Part shown: positions 24,841-34,413 of the stretch, in pieces
Numbering within the stretch: position 1 is the stretch's first letter
Layout: every line of letters starts with the position of its first letter
From: Cocleimonas sp.
Lineage (GTDB): Bacteria; Pseudomonadota; Gammaproteobacteria; Thiotrichales; Thiotrichaceae
Reading direction: 5' to 3'
NCBI GenBank assembly: GCA_021647365.1
Contig: JAKIUW010000014.1
Location: 16,337-80,336 of the forward strand
DNA length: 64,000 bases
Position numbers and translations under genes: made by a program
Notes under the pieces: model-generated
The model's database searches: none
The model's input: the letters and a program-made list of their open reading frames with translations, nothing else
Told to the model about the DNA's origin: nothing

Positions 24841-25854
24841 ATGCCCCCAGCTACGCAGCCAGCACAAACGAGTGTTCGAGTTAAGAGTGTTTCAAAATCT
24901 ATTCATTCAGAACATCAAAAAACAAGTCCTACCTTAAAAGAATTAAAACCCACGGATAAAAAAGAGCCCGAAGGCCCACCGACAACCTCGGTTAAAAAAA
25001 CGAGAGTACCCCGTAAAGAGTTAGATGCGATTCAGCTGTATCTCAAAGAAATTGAATTCTCTCCGTTATTAACACCAGAAGAAGAAGTGAAGTATGGTCG
25101 TTTAGCTCGTCTAGGTGATGAGGTAGGGCGACATAAGATGATTGTTTGTAATCTTCGTCTTGTGGTGAAGATTTCTCGTCGTTATATGAATCGTGGCCTT
25201 GCGCTTCCTGATTTGATTGAAGAAGGCAACTTGGGATTGATTCACGCGGTTGAAAAGTTTGATCCTGAACGGGGCTTTCGTTTTTCAACCTATGCAACTT
25301 GGTGGATTCGACAAAATATTGAACGCGCACTAATGAATCAATCACGCACGATTCGACTTCCCATTCACATCAATAAAGAAATTAATCAATATTATCGAAA
25401 AGCACGAGAGCTGACCCAGCTTTATGGTGAAGAGCCAACGCTTGCAGAAGTTGCGCTTGCATTGGATAAGCCCTTAGAAAAATTACAAAAACTATTAAAC
25501 TACGGTGAACGTGTCAGTTCATTGGATATTACTATCGGCAAGGAAGGTAATAGCCCGCTGGTAAATTTCGTTTCTGAACAAAGCGAGCTAGAACCTGATG
25601 AAGCGATTAATGATGAAGCTGTACATGATTCTGTGGAAAGTTGGTTGCATCAATTAGATCCGAAACAGCAAGAAGTTATTGTTAGACGTTTTGGATTGCA
25701 TGGGCATGATAATTCAACACTTGCGCAAGTCGGTGAAGAGCTAGGTTTAACCCGCGAGCGTGTTAGACAAATCCAAATGGAAGCGCTAAGACGTTTACGC
25801 AGAATACTTGAGAATCAAGGTTTTTCTGAGGATATTCTCTTACAGGGCACTTAG
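24841..25854 (+). CDS. rpoS: RNA polymerase sigma factor RpoS (sigma-38)
   Basis: This is the stationary-phase and general-stress sigma factor. A variable N-terminus (about 58 residues) is followed by region 1.2 (DAIQLYLKEIEFSPLLTPEE), region 2 (GNLGLIHAVEKFDPERGFRF, STYATWWIRQNIERALMNQS), region 3 and region 4 (STLAQVGEELGLTRERVRQI). RLPIHINKEINQYYRKAREL and the length (337) point to RpoS rather than RpoD or RpoH. A GGAGAG site precedes the ATG. A type B palindrome lies just past the stop. Confidence 0.95.
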   Translation: MPPATQPAQTSVRVKSVSKSIHSEHQKTSPTLKELKPTDKKEPEGPPTTSVKKTRVPRKELDAIQLYLKEIEFSPLLTPEEEVKYGRLARLGDEVGRHKMIVCNLRLVVKISRRYMNRGLALPDLIEEGNLGLIHAVEKFDPERGFRFSTYATWWIRQNIERALMNQSRTIRLPIHINKEINQYYRKARELTQLYGEEPTLAEVALALDKPLEKLQKLLNYGERVSSLDITIGKEGNSPLVNFVSEQSELEPDEAINDEAVHDSVESWLHQLDPKQQEVIVRRFGLHGHDNSTLAQVGEELGLTRERVRQIQMEALRRLRRILENQGFSEDILLQGT

Positions 25855-25871
25855 AATAGCTACTAGATACA

Positions 25872-25937
25872 AAGTACACCCCCCTAGTTTTACATGATGA
25901 TTTATAAGCAATCATGTAAAACTAGGGGGGTGTGCTT
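25872..25937. repeat. C-rich palindromic repeat, copy 10 (type B/B)
   Basis: The arms carry the core CCCCCCTAGTTTTACATGAT and its complement, with a loop around GATTTATAAGCA. It lies between the converging ends of rpoS and nadB and could end both transcripts. Confidence 0.88.
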
Positions 25938-25971
25938 TTTTATGCGTTAGACTTAGAGCAACTACTATTTT

Positions 25972-27585
25972 CTAGTCACTGCCACGCCTGATAGGATCAA
26001 GAATACTGTTTACTTTTGCTAAGCGCTCATCGGTATCAGGATAGTCTAGTGTGTAGTGCAAGCCGCGGCTTTCTTTGCGTTTTTGTGCTGAACGAATAAT
26101 CAGTCTTGCAACTTCTGCTAAGTTTCTTAGCTCAATCAAATCCCCCGTTACACGGAAGTTTGAGTAATATTCATCAATCTCAGTAAGAAGCATTTCGATG
26201 CGATTCCTCGCGCGTTGTAATCGCTTAGATGTTCGTACAATACCGACATAATCCCACATAAAACGACGTACTTCATCCCAGTTATGGTTGATGACTACGC
26301 GCTCATCGGAGTCGGTTACACGGCTTGCATCCCAGTCTGGGATATCTACTTCGTGATCGCTGTCTTTGGTTAAATCAAATTGCTCAGCAATAGCCTTGGA
26401 GGCAGCTTGTCCGTACACAACACATTCTAACAATGAATTGCTAGCCATGCGATTTGCGCCGTGCAAGCCTGTGAATGTGGTTTCACCAATGGCGTAGAGT
26501 CTATCAATATCGGTATGCCCTGAGTGGTCTACCATTATACCTCCGCAGGTATAATGTGCGGCCGGTACAACAGGTATGGGATCTTTGCTCATGTCGTAAC
26601 CAAATTTACGGCACATGGCATAAACATTGGGAAAATGCTCCATAATAAATGCTTCTGATTTATGTGTAATGTCCAAGAATACAGAGTCAATTCCCAAGCG
26701 TTTCATCTCGTGATCGATGGAACGGGCAACAATATCTCGAGGAGCAAGGTCACCTCGAGGGTCGAATTTTTCCATGAAGTATGTTCCGTCAGGAAGCATC
26801 AAACGCCCCCCCTCACCGCGAACAGCTTCAGTAATCAAATTAGATTTTGCATGCGGATGATAAAGGCAGGTAGGATGAAACTGCATAAATTCCATATTGG
26901 CAACGCGGCAACCTGCGCGCCAACCCATGGCGATACCATCGCCGCTTGCTCCGTCTGGGTTACTGGTATAAAGATAAACTTTGCTAGCACCACCAGTAGC
27001 AAGCACGGTAAATTTTGATTGGAATGTGGTAATTTTTTCGTTTTCTGTGTTTAGCACATAAGCACCTACACAGCGATTGTTTCGTTGCTGTAATTTTCGT
27101 GTAGTGATGAGATCAATAGCAATATGATATTCAAATAATACTATATTTTTCTGATCTTTAACCTTAGATACTAATGTTGTTTCTATCGCTCTACCGCTGG
27201 CATCGGCCGCGTGAGCAACACGTCGATTACTGTGTCCGCCTTCGCGTGTTAGATGCAAACCCGCAATACCTTCAACATCATTATCTTCACGGGTAAAAGG
27301 CACGCCTGCTTTGATGAGCCAGTCAATGGCCTCGGGACCTTTCTCAACAACATTGCGCACAACCTCTTCAATACAAAGACCGGCACCTGAATCTAGGGTG
27401 TCTTCTATATGTGATTCAAAAGAGTCTGCCTTGTCGAGCACAGCAGAAATGCCTCCTTGGGCATAAAAGGTGCTACCTTCGGTGAGAGCGTCTTTGCTGA
27501 GAATGGCAATTTTCATGTGTTTGGGAAGGCTTAATGCGAGTGTAAGACCCGCTGCGCCACTACCAATAATAAGAACATCGTACAT
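25972..27585 (-). CDS. nadB: L-aspartate oxidase NadB
   Basis: NadB is the FAD enzyme that oxidizes L-aspartate to iminoaspartate, the first step of de novo NAD synthesis. The 537-residue protein has the FAD motif VLIIGSGAAGLTLAL at the N-terminus, STFYAQGGISAVL, the active-site stretch EGGHSNRRVAHAAD, FHPTCLYHP, VPAAHYTCGGI and GLHGANRMASNSLLE. The C-terminal helical domain is complete. Placement opposite rpoE, with a shared upstream region, is the common gammaproteobacterial order. Confidence 0.96.
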   Translation of the reverse strand: MYDVLIIGSGAAGLTLALSLPKHMKIAILSKDALTEGSTFYAQGGISAVLDKADSFESHIEDTLDSGAGLCIEEVVRNVVEKGPEAIDWLIKAGVPFTREDNDVEGIAGLHLTREGGHSNRRVAHAADASGRAIETTLVSKVKDQKNIVLFEYHIAIDLITTRKLQQRNNRCVGAYVLNTENEKITTFQSKFTVLATGGASKVYLYTSNPDGASGDGIAMGWRAGCRVANMEFMQFHPTCLYHPHAKSNLITEAVRGEGGRLMLPDGTYFMEKFDPRGDLAPRDIVARSIDHEMKRLGIDSVFLDITHKSEAFIMEHFPNVYAMCRKFGYDMSKDPIPVVPAAHYTCGGIMVDHSGHTDIDRLYAIGETTFTGLHGANRMASNSLLECVVYGQAASKAIAEQFDLTKDSDHEVDIPDWDASRVTDSDERVVINHNWDEVRRFMWDYVGIVRTSKRLQRARNRIEMLLTEIDEYYSNFRVTGDLIELRNLAEVARLIIRSAQKRKESRGLHYTLDYPDTDERLAKVNSILDPIRRGSD

Positions 27586-27614
27586 TTAATAAAAAGCTCT
27601 AGGTTGTAATAGTT

Positions 27615-27635
27615 GTGTATTAGATTATCATACAC
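27615..27635. promoter_or_regulatory. Dyad between nadB and rpoE
   Basis: GTGTAT and ATACAC are separated by 9 bases in the 77-base divergent region. It may be an operator; the spacing and lack of a known match keep this tentative. Confidence 0.3.
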
Positions 27636-27662
27636 GGAATAATTATTGTGTAGTTGAATTTA

Positions 27663-28238
27663 ATGGGCGTAAAGCAAACTGACTTAGAACTGGTAAGACG
27701 TGTACAAGCAGGGGATAAATCCGCTTTTGATGTGTTGGTGTTAAAATATCAGCAAAAGGTGATTAATCTTGTCACGCGTTATGTTCATGATCCACATATT
27801 GCTATGGATGTTTCTCAGGAATCATTTATCAAAGCATATCGAGGATTAGAGAATTTTCGTGGTGATAGTGCTTTTTATACATGGTTGTATCGAATTTCTA
27901 TTAATACGGCTAAGAACTATCTCGTGTCAAAAAATCGTCGCATGCCAGATGATGATATTGATGCGCAAGAAGCAGAACAATACGAAGGTGGTGGAAAGCT
28001 AAGAGAAATAAGTACACCTGAGCGTGAAGCGCTGTCTGATGAAATTCAGTTAACCGTACAAAGTGCGATTAATGCACTGCCGGACGATTTGCGCATTGCT
28101 ATCACGCTGAGAGAGCTTGAAGGTCTAAGTTATGAAGAAATTTCAGAAACAATGGATTGCCCAATAGGTACGGTTCGATCGCGAATATTTAGAGCACGTG
28201 AGTCGATTGAAAACGAGTTGGCTCCGTTATTAGAGTAG
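27663..28238 (+). CDS. rpoE: Extracytoplasmic sigma factor RpoE (AlgU)
   Basis: This envelope-stress sigma factor has 191 residues. It has region 2 (DLELVRRVQAGDKSAFDVLV, QESFIKAYRGLENFRGDSAF, YTWLYRISINTAKNYL) and region 4 (LRIAITLRELEGLSYEEISE, CPIGTVRSRIFRARESI). ATG at 27663 aligns with the usual N-terminus, while the TTG at 27654 would add three residues. It is followed by rseA, rseB, rseC and mucD in the classic order, though with a 204-base gap before rseA. Confidence 0.95.
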   Translation: MGVKQTDLELVRRVQAGDKSAFDVLVLKYQQKVINLVTRYVHDPHIAMDVSQESFIKAYRGLENFRGDSAFYTWLYRISINTAKNYLVSKNRRMPDDDIDAQEAEQYEGGGKLREISTPEREALSDEIQLTVQSAINALPDDLRIAITLRELEGLSYEEISETMDCPIGTVRSRIFRARESIENELAPLLE

Positions 28239-28442
28239 GGTTGAATAACGTGATAACAGTATAATTCAGCAGGACCTAAGTTCGATTGTTGTATGATCTA
28301 AAGAGTTTAATTAAGGTACTTTGAAAACTAATCGAAATTTAGTAATAGATTGGTGAACTTAATGGTTTAGTTTTTGTCTCTTAATATAAGAGAGTATTAA
28401 TGCATTTAAAGCATGTATAACTAAATGAATAATGGATGAAAA

Positions 28443-29105
28443 ATGAGCAACAGTAAAAAAGAATCTAATGGGGTAGATCAGCAGGTGTCTTTAACAGAGC
28501 ATCTATCTGCATTATTTGATGATGAAGCAGGGCCTTTTGAGCAAAGGCGTGTATTGGATGAATTAAAAGGCAATGACAAATTGTGTAAAAGCCTTTCTCA
28601 TTTTGCGTTGATAGGTGAGACCATGCGATCAAGGACATCGGTCGCTGTTGCGGATGACAATTTCCTGGCGGGTATACATGCACATATAGATGCAGAGCCT
28701 GCATATAATAAAGTTCAATTTGAAGAAAATATAATCTCTTCAACAAATGATGCAACAAATCTAGTGGCAAAAAAACAGAGATCATGGCTTCGCCCTGTTG
28801 GTGGTTTTGCACTGGCAGCTTCTGTTGCTGCGATATCGGTTATTGGTATTCAAAATTATCAACAAGCTGATCAGTCGACTGGAACTATCGTTATGACCCA
28901 AGATGTAAAAGTAGTAAAACCATCGCAAGTAGCTACGGTTGTAGAAGGTGCTGCTAGTAAAATGAATGCTAGGCATGAATATCGTCAGGCTAATACCCAT
29001 GCTCGTTCATTCTTAAAGCGCTATGTTGATAGCCATATGGAATATGCATCAACCTCAACATTTGTTCCTTCTGTTCGTGTTATCGCTTATGCGGATTATA
29101 AATAA
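28443..29105 (+). CDS. rseA: Anti-sigma-E factor RseA (MucA)
   Basis: RseA holds RpoE inactive at the membrane until cleaved by DegS and RseP. The 220-residue protein has a cytoplasmic N-terminal sigma-binding domain (LTEHLSALFDDEAGPFEQRR, GETMRSR), one membrane helix at about residues 118-138 (PVGGFALAASVAAISVIGI) and a periplasmic C-terminal part. GGATG precedes the ATG. The stop overlaps the rseB start by one base (TAATG), so the two are coupled. Confidence 0.9.
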   Translation: MSNSKKESNGVDQQVSLTEHLSALFDDEAGPFEQRRVLDELKGNDKLCKSLSHFALIGETMRSRTSVAVADDNFLAGIHAHIDAEPAYNKVQFEENIISSTNDATNLVAKKQRSWLRPVGGFALAASVAAISVIGIQNYQQADQSTGTIVMTQDVKVVKPSQVATVVEGAASKMNARHEYRQANTHARSFLKRYVDSHMEYASTSTFVPSVRVIAYADYK

Positions 29106-30163
29106 TGAATACTAGTTTGAAATACCCTTCTCTCAAGTCCTTTACAAAGGTGAATGGGCTGGTTGTCGTTTTGTCTTTGTTCCTCACGCCTGCGGTGTAT
29201 GCTGATGAAGCAGCGGTGGAACTGTTAAATAGAATGAATAGAGCATTACATGAGTTAAACTATAATGGAACGTTAGCCTATTTAAAGGGTGATGCGCTTT
29301 CTAGTTTACACATCGAACATTCTGTTCGTAATGGTGTTAAAACAGAGCGTGTTGTACGTTTAAATGAAGAAGGAAATGAAGTATCACGAGAACTACAAGG
29401 TTTCTCATTAGCATCGATTCCACGCATTAGCCCCGAAATGAATGCAGTTTACTCTTTTGATATGGGACGTGAAAATCGTATTGCGAATATTTCCTGCCGT
29501 ATTATCACAGCACGCCCTAAAGACCGGAAACGCTATTTACAAAAGTATTGTATAGATACCAAAACAGGGATGTTGCTTGATTATATGCTAGTGGGAAAAT
29601 CACATAAGCCTGTTGAGCAGTTTATGTTTACAAGTATAAAAATATCATTGCCAGAAAAGTCCATCGAAGAACCACTTGTAAAAAATAAAGATTCACAAGT
29701 AGTGATTAGTAATGTCCCTACGGAAATTGCTAATCAGGTTGTTGCACCAGTGATTGCGACAAAAGATAGTTCAGTCATGCCTGTTAAGATTTCAGCTAAA
29801 AAATTGACTTCTGTACTGCAAGAGAAATCAATCCTTCGGCAGTTACCAAATACTAATTTGGATGATGGGTGGGTGATGGAATCACTTCCGGTAGGCTTTG
29901 AAATTATGCAAGCACCTTCAATGAAGCCCTCTAAAGTTAGAGGTGACGAAACTAAGCATTATGTTGTTTCTGATGGTTTGAGTTCTTTGTCTGTATTTGT
30001 TTCTCCATTAACATCTGTGGATGCAGGGATTGGTTCAGTGAAAATAAATTCAGGTGCTTTGAATGTTGTCACACAAGAAAAAAATGATCATATTATTACT
30101 GTAGTGGGTGAAGTACCTGAAAGTACATTACGTAATATTATTAATAACCTTCAAAAAAAATAA
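29105..30163 (+). CDS. rseB: Sigma-E regulatory protein RseB (MucB)
   Basis: RseB is the periplasmic partner that shields RseA from DegS. The protein has a signal peptide ending AVYA near residue 33, then the N-terminal lipid-binding-type domain (VELLNRMNRALHELNYNGTL, EHSVRNGVKTERVVRLN) and a smaller C-terminal domain (LPNTNLDDGWVMESLPVGFE, YVVSDGLSSLSVFV). Its 352 residues are slightly above the E. coli length. Its start is coupled to rseA. Confidence 0.92.
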   Translation: MNTSLKYPSLKSFTKVNGLVVVLSLFLTPAVYADEAAVELLNRMNRALHELNYNGTLAYLKGDALSSLHIEHSVRNGVKTERVVRLNEEGNEVSRELQGFSLASIPRISPEMNAVYSFDMGRENRIANISCRIITARPKDRKRYLQKYCIDTKTGMLLDYMLVGKSHKPVEQFMFTSIKISLPEKSIEEPLVKNKDSQVVISNVPTEIANQVVAPVIATKDSSVMPVKISAKKLTSVLQEKSILRQLPNTNLDDGWVMESLPVGFEIMQAPSMKPSKVRGDETKHYVVSDGLSSLSVFVSPLTSVDAGIGSVKINSGALNVVTQEKNDHIITVVGEVPESTLRNIINNLQKK

Positions 30164-30206
30164 TAGATGCTACCCATTAGCTAGAGTAGATTAAGGTTAT
30201 TCAACC

Positions 30207-30647
30207 ATGCCACAAGAAACAGCAGAAGTAGCTTATATTGAAGGCAAGCATGCATTTTTGAAATCAGTTAATAAGTCGTCCTGTGGCGAATGCTCATCTA
30301 AAGCATCGTGTGGTAGTGTAAAATTATTTAAGTCTACTATAGATACAGAGTACACAATAAAAGTAGAAAATAGCCTAGATTTAAAGGCAGGGGATTCTGT
30401 TCACATAGGCTTGGCTCCGAGTAAACTTATTCAGGGGACATTGCTAGTCTATATTTCCCCCATATTTTCTCTTTTTCTTTTTGCCGCATTAGGTAAACTA
30501 TGGGGCGGGGAAGGCTTCAGTATATTGGCGGGCTTAGGTGGTTTATTTGTAGCATTGCTATTGGTTAAAAAGTATATTGCTCAAAAAGCTATTACAGAAC
30601 GATTTTCACCAAAAATTCTTGCTAAGATTGATACAATAAAAGACTAG
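30207..30647 (+). CDS. rseC: SoxR-reducing / sigma-E regulatory protein RseC
   Basis: This 146-residue inner-membrane protein has an N-terminal Cys-rich segment (CGECSSKASCG, about residues 27-37) that may bind a metal or cluster, two membrane helices (about 75-95 and 100-118) and a basic cytoplasmic tail. RseC/RsxC-associated proteins link the sigma-E cluster to SoxR reduction in E. coli. It follows rseB by 43 bases with AAGG upstream. Confidence 0.88.
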   Translation: MPQETAEVAYIEGKHAFLKSVNKSSCGECSSKASCGSVKLFKSTIDTEYTIKVENSLDLKAGDSVHIGLAPSKLIQGTLLVYISPIFSLFLFAALGKLWGGEGFSILAGLGGLFVALLLVKKYIAQKAITERFSPKILAKIDTIKD

Positions 30648-30712
30648 ACTTTTTAAGTAGAACTTCATGAGACTTATGTATGGACGTTTCATATGCTAGT
30701 TTATAATAAATT

Positions 30713-30740
30713 AAAGCACACCCCCTTGGTTTTACATGGT
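30713..30740 (+). repeat. C-rich repeat, lone left half-arm (copy 11, diverged)
   Basis: AAAGCACACCCCCTTGG is followed by TTTTACATGG. The core TTGG differs from both types. No right arm is nearby. It lies in the rseC-mucD gap. Confidence 0.6.
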
Positions 30741-30814
30741 TGCTATATTTAGCATTAGCGCTAAAAAGTTATGTGTGAAAAAGGCTTAGCAAATTAAAAT
30801 ATACAGAGAGTAAT

Positions 30815-32293
30815 ATGATGTTATCCAACAAAAGTATAATGATAAAAAAAGTATTACAGAGCACAGTATTTTTATTGTTATTTTTTATTTTTCAGTCTAG
30901 TGCTGTTTCAGCAGAACTCCCTGATTTTACGAAATTGGTTGAGGTTCACAGTAGTGCCGTTGTTAATATTAGCACCACAAAAAAACCCAAAATGCGTAAG
31001 TCTTTTAGTCATGATTTCTCTGGTGGTGACAAGAATGAAATGCTCGATGAGCTGATGCGTCGTTTTTTTGATCGCCGTGGTGAAGGTTCTGGAGGCTTTT
31101 CAGAAGAGGATGAGTCACATTCTTTGGGTTCTGGTTTTATCGTGTCTAAAGATGGCTATGTCGTTACTAATCATCATGTAATTGCTGGTGCGGATGAAAT
31201 TATTGTCAAATTAAGTGACCGTCGTGAATTGGTTGCTAAAGTAATTGGTAGCGATAAGCGAAGCGATGTTGCACTGCTTAAAGTAGATGCAGATAATTTG
31301 CCTGTTCTTGAAACAGGAAGTTCCGAAGCATTAAAAGTAGGTGAGTGGGTTGTTGCGATAGGGTCACCTTTTGGTTTTGACCATAGTGTAACAGCAGGTA
31401 TTGTTAGTGCCAAAGGCCGTAGTTTACCCACAGAAAACTATGTTCCTTTTATTCAAACCGATGTGGCTATTAACCCTGGTAACTCAGGTGGACCCTTGTT
31501 TAATATGAAGGGGCAAGTTGTGGGAATTAACTCACAAATTTATAGTCGTACAGGTGGTTTCATGGGGGTTTCTTTTGCAATTCCTGTTGATGTTGCTAAA
31601 AGAGTTGTCGAGCAGTTAAAGAATAAAGGAAAAGTATCAAGAGGTTGGTTGGGTGTTTATATTCAAGAAGTAACGCGTGAGCTAGCTTTGTCTTTTGGGC
31701 TTGATAAGCCTCATGGTGCATTAGTTGTTGAGGTTATGAAAGAAGGGCCTGCAAAAGGGATATTAAAGCAAGGTGATATCGTTTTAGAATTTGACGGTAA
31801 GTTTGTAAAGAATGCTTCAGCATTACCTGTATTGGTTGGTTCAACATCCATCGAAGAATCGATTGATATAAAAATCAAAAGAGGGGGTGTTACTCAAACC
31901 TTAAGCCTTAAACTAGCTGAGTTACCTAGCGATGACGAGATTGATAAACCAGTTAAAAAAAGCATAAAACCTAAAAAAGAAGAAAAAGTTGTTTTAGGAA
32001 TGGATCTTGCAAAGTTGGATGATGCCGCAAAGAAATCATTGGATATTGAGGGTGGGATTTTAGTAAAAAGTATTAAAGGTAAGACGGCTCGTAATGCGGG
32101 TATTGAGCGTGGTGATATATTATTAATGCTCAAAGATGAGAATATTGATAGTGTAGAGAGTTTTAGAATATTATCAAAAGACTTAGTGGTTGGTAAGACA
32201 TACGCTTTATTAGTCTTTCGAGAAGGTTCTGCAAGATTTTTAACGCTGAAAATTGAAGAAGAAAAAGAAACAAAGAAAGAACCAGCTAAGTGA
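30815..32293 (+). CDS. mucD: Periplasmic serine protease MucD/DegP
   Basis: This HtrA-family protease and chaperone acts in envelope protein quality control and is a usual member of the AlgU cluster. The 492-residue protein has a signal peptide (about residues 1-34, ending SAVSA), a trypsin-like domain with the triad His in VTNHHVI, Asp in RSDVALLKV and Ser in NPGNSGGPLF, and two PDZ domains (about 285-375 and 400-480). The linker between the PDZ domains is Lys-rich. The ATG pair at 30815 has AGAG upstream. Confidence 0.94.
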   Translation: MMLSNKSIMIKKVLQSTVFLLLFFIFQSSAVSAELPDFTKLVEVHSSAVVNISTTKKPKMRKSFSHDFSGGDKNEMLDELMRRFFDRRGEGSGGFSEEDESHSLGSGFIVSKDGYVVTNHHVIAGADEIIVKLSDRRELVAKVIGSDKRSDVALLKVDADNLPVLETGSSEALKVGEWVVAIGSPFGFDHSVTAGIVSAKGRSLPTENYVPFIQTDVAINPGNSGGPLFNMKGQVVGINSQIYSRTGGFMGVSFAIPVDVAKRVVEQLKNKGKVSRGWLGVYIQEVTRELALSFGLDKPHGALVVEVMKEGPAKGILKQGDIVLEFDGKFVKNASALPVLVGSTSIEESIDIKIKRGGVTQTLSLKLAELPSDDEIDKPVKKSIKPKKEEKVVLGMDLAKLDDAAKKSLDIEGGILVKSIKGKTARNAGIERGDILLMLKDENIDSVESFRILSKDLVVGKTYALLVFREGSARFLTLKIEEEKETKKEPAK

Positions 32294-32321
32294 GTATAAC
32301 TCTGTATTGCAATAAACCGTA

Positions 32322-32570
32322 ATGCCCATACTCACACCTCACCTTATAGTGTATTATCGCGATGGCTGCCACCTGTGTGAACAGGTAGTGGCTTCTTTGT
32401 TTCAGCTTCAAAAAGAGTTGGGATATGAGATTGAGCAGATAGATATAGATACTAATCCAGTGCTACGCGAAAGATATAACGTTGATGTCCCTGTAGTGAT
32501 TTACCAAGGTGAAGTTGTTTTCTATCATTTCTTTGATGAAGTAGAGCTGAGAAAATCACTCGCTACATAA
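32322..32570 (+). CDS. Glutaredoxin-family (DUF836) protein
   Basis: This 82-residue thioredoxin-fold protein has CHLC as the redox motif (residues 16-19) and the cis-Pro segment VDVPVVIYQG. It lies 28 bases after mucD and 23 before the lepA start, a placement seen in other gammaproteobacteria. The partner is unknown. Confidence 0.87.
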   Translation: MPILTPHLIVYYRDGCHLCEQVVASLFQLQKELGYEIEQIDIDTNPVLRERYNVDVPVVIYQGEVVFYHFFDEVELRKSLAT

Positions 32571-32593
32571 AAACTTTGTATATAGAAAAAAAT

Positions 32594-34396
32594 ATGGCTG
32601 AAGCAAACCAAAATATAAGAAATTTTTCAATTATTGCCCATATTGATCACGGCAAATCCACAATATCTGATCGGTTTATTCAAACCTGTGAGGGTTTATC
32701 TGAACGAGAAATGGATTCACAGGTGCTGGATTCAATGGACATTGAGCGTGAGCGTGGCATTACCATCAAAGCACAAAGTGTTTCTTTAGACTTTCATTCA
32801 AAAGATGGAGAGACTTATCATTTAAACTTTATTGATACTCCTGGTCACGTTGATTTCTCTTATGAAGTTTCACGTTCATTGTCTGCTTGTGAAGGTGCGC
32901 TGTTGGTAGTAGATGCATCGCAAGGTGTTGAGGCTCAAAGTGTTGCCAACTGTTATACCGCCATTGATCTTGATTTAGAAGTTGTGCCTGTTTTAAATAA
33001 AATAGATTTGCCTGCTGCTGATGTTGATCGTGTTTCACAAGAAATTGAAGAAATTATTGGTATTGATGCCACTGATGCTATTCATGTGAGTGGCAAAACA
33101 GGTGTGGGCATTGAAGAATTACTGGAACAATTGGTTGAGCGTATTCCTCCGCCAAAGGGCGACCCAGATGCGCCTTTGAAGGCTTTGATTATAGATTCGT
33201 GGTTTGATAATTATTTAGGTGTGGTTTCATTAGTGCGCGTTATTGATGGGCGTATTGGTAAGAAGACTAAAATAATGCCAATGTCGACAAAACAAGAGTA
33301 CCAAGTTGATCATGTGGGAATTTTCACCCCAAAACGTAAAGATAAAGATGAGTTGTTGCCGGGTGAAGTGGGCTTTGTTATTGCTGGTATCAAAGACATT
33401 GAAGCGGCAAAAGTGGGTGATACTTTTACCACCGTAAAGAATTCTGCAACTAAACCATTGCAAGGGTTTAAAGAAATACAGCCGCGCGTATTTTCCGGGA
33501 TGTTCCCAGTGAGTGCAGAGGATTATGAGAATCTGCGTGATGCATTAGATAAGTTAAGTCTCAATGATGCATCGCTACACTATGAGCCAGAAACATCCCA
33601 AGCTTTGGGTTTTGGTTTTCGCTGTGGTTTTCTCGGCATGTTACACATGGAGATTGTTCAGGAGCGACTAGAGCGCGAATATGACCTTGACTTGATTACT
33701 ACTGCGCCATCGGTAATCTATGAAGTGGTGACAACCAAGGGTGAAACCATAAAAGTCCATAATCCCGCAGACTTGCCTGCTATCAATCACATCGAAGAGA
33801 TTCGTGAACCTATTATTCGTGGCACGATTATGATGCCACAAGAATATGTGGGGAATGTAATTTCACTGTGTATCGAAAAGCGGGGTGTGCAAAAAGAAAT
33901 GCAGTATCTTGGTAATCAAGTCACGCTTACTTATGATTTACCCTTGAGTGAAGTAGTTTTGGATTTCTTTGATCGACTTAAATCAGTGAGCCGTGGTTAT
34001 GCTTCTTTTGATTATGAGCTTGATCGTTTTGAAACCGCTCCTTTAGTAAAAGTAGATATTTTAATCAATGGCGAGCCTGTCGATGCATTATCGATTATTG
34101 TGCATAAAGACTTTTCTCAAAATAGAGGCAGGGTGTTGGTTGAGCGTATGAAAGAAGTTATTCAGCGCCAAATGTTTGATGTGGCCATACAAGCTGCAAT
34201 TGGTGGAAATATTATAGCCCGCTCAAATGTAAAAGCATTGCGTAAAAATGTAACGGCTAAATGTTACGGTGGTGACATTTCTCGTAAACGCAAACTTTTA
34301 GAAAAACAAAAAGCAGGTAAAAAGCGTATGAAACAAGTGGGTAATGTTGAAATACCACAAGAAGCATTTTTGGCAGTGCTAAAAAGAGATGATTAA
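32594..34396 (+). CDS. lepA: Translation elongation factor 4 (LepA)
   Basis: LepA is a membrane-associated ribosomal GTPase that acts on stalled or mis-translocated ribosomes and initiation. The 600-residue protein has the G motifs AHIDHGKST, DTPGHVDF and NKIDLP, the switch stretch RERGITIKAQ, and the LepA-specific C-terminal domain (GRVLVERMKEVIQRQMFDV, KCYGGDISRKRKLLEKQKAG). I chose ATG at 32594, since the upstream TTG at 32576 lacks support. Confidence 0.97.
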   Translation: MAEANQNIRNFSIIAHIDHGKSTISDRFIQTCEGLSEREMDSQVLDSMDIERERGITIKAQSVSLDFHSKDGETYHLNFIDTPGHVDFSYEVSRSLSACEGALLVVDASQGVEAQSVANCYTAIDLDLEVVPVLNKIDLPAADVDRVSQEIEEIIGIDATDAIHVSGKTGVGIEELLEQLVERIPPPKGDPDAPLKALIIDSWFDNYLGVVSLVRVIDGRIGKKTKIMPMSTKQEYQVDHVGIFTPKRKDKDELLPGEVGFVIAGIKDIEAAKVGDTFTTVKNSATKPLQGFKEIQPRVFSGMFPVSAEDYENLRDALDKLSLNDASLHYEPETSQALGFGFRCGFLGMLHMEIVQERLEREYDLDLITTAPSVIYEVVTTKGETIKVHNPADLPAINHIEEIREPIIRGTIMMPQEYVGNVISLCIEKRGVQKEMQYLGNQVTLTYDLPLSEVVLDFFDRLKSVSRGYASFDYELDRFETAPLVKVDILINGEPVDALSIIVHKDFSQNRGRVLVERMKEVIQRQMFDVAIQAAIGGNIIARSNVKALRKNVTAKCYGGDISRKRKLLEKQKAGKKRMKQVGNVEIPQEAFLAVLKRDD

Positions 34397-34413
34397 TCAG
34401 AGGCTTCTTAAAT

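Noticed and set aside
28255..28300. Sigma-E promoter before rseA
   Set aside because: GGACCTAA and TCTAA resemble the hexamers but are spaced too far apart (about 19 bases) and each has mismatches.
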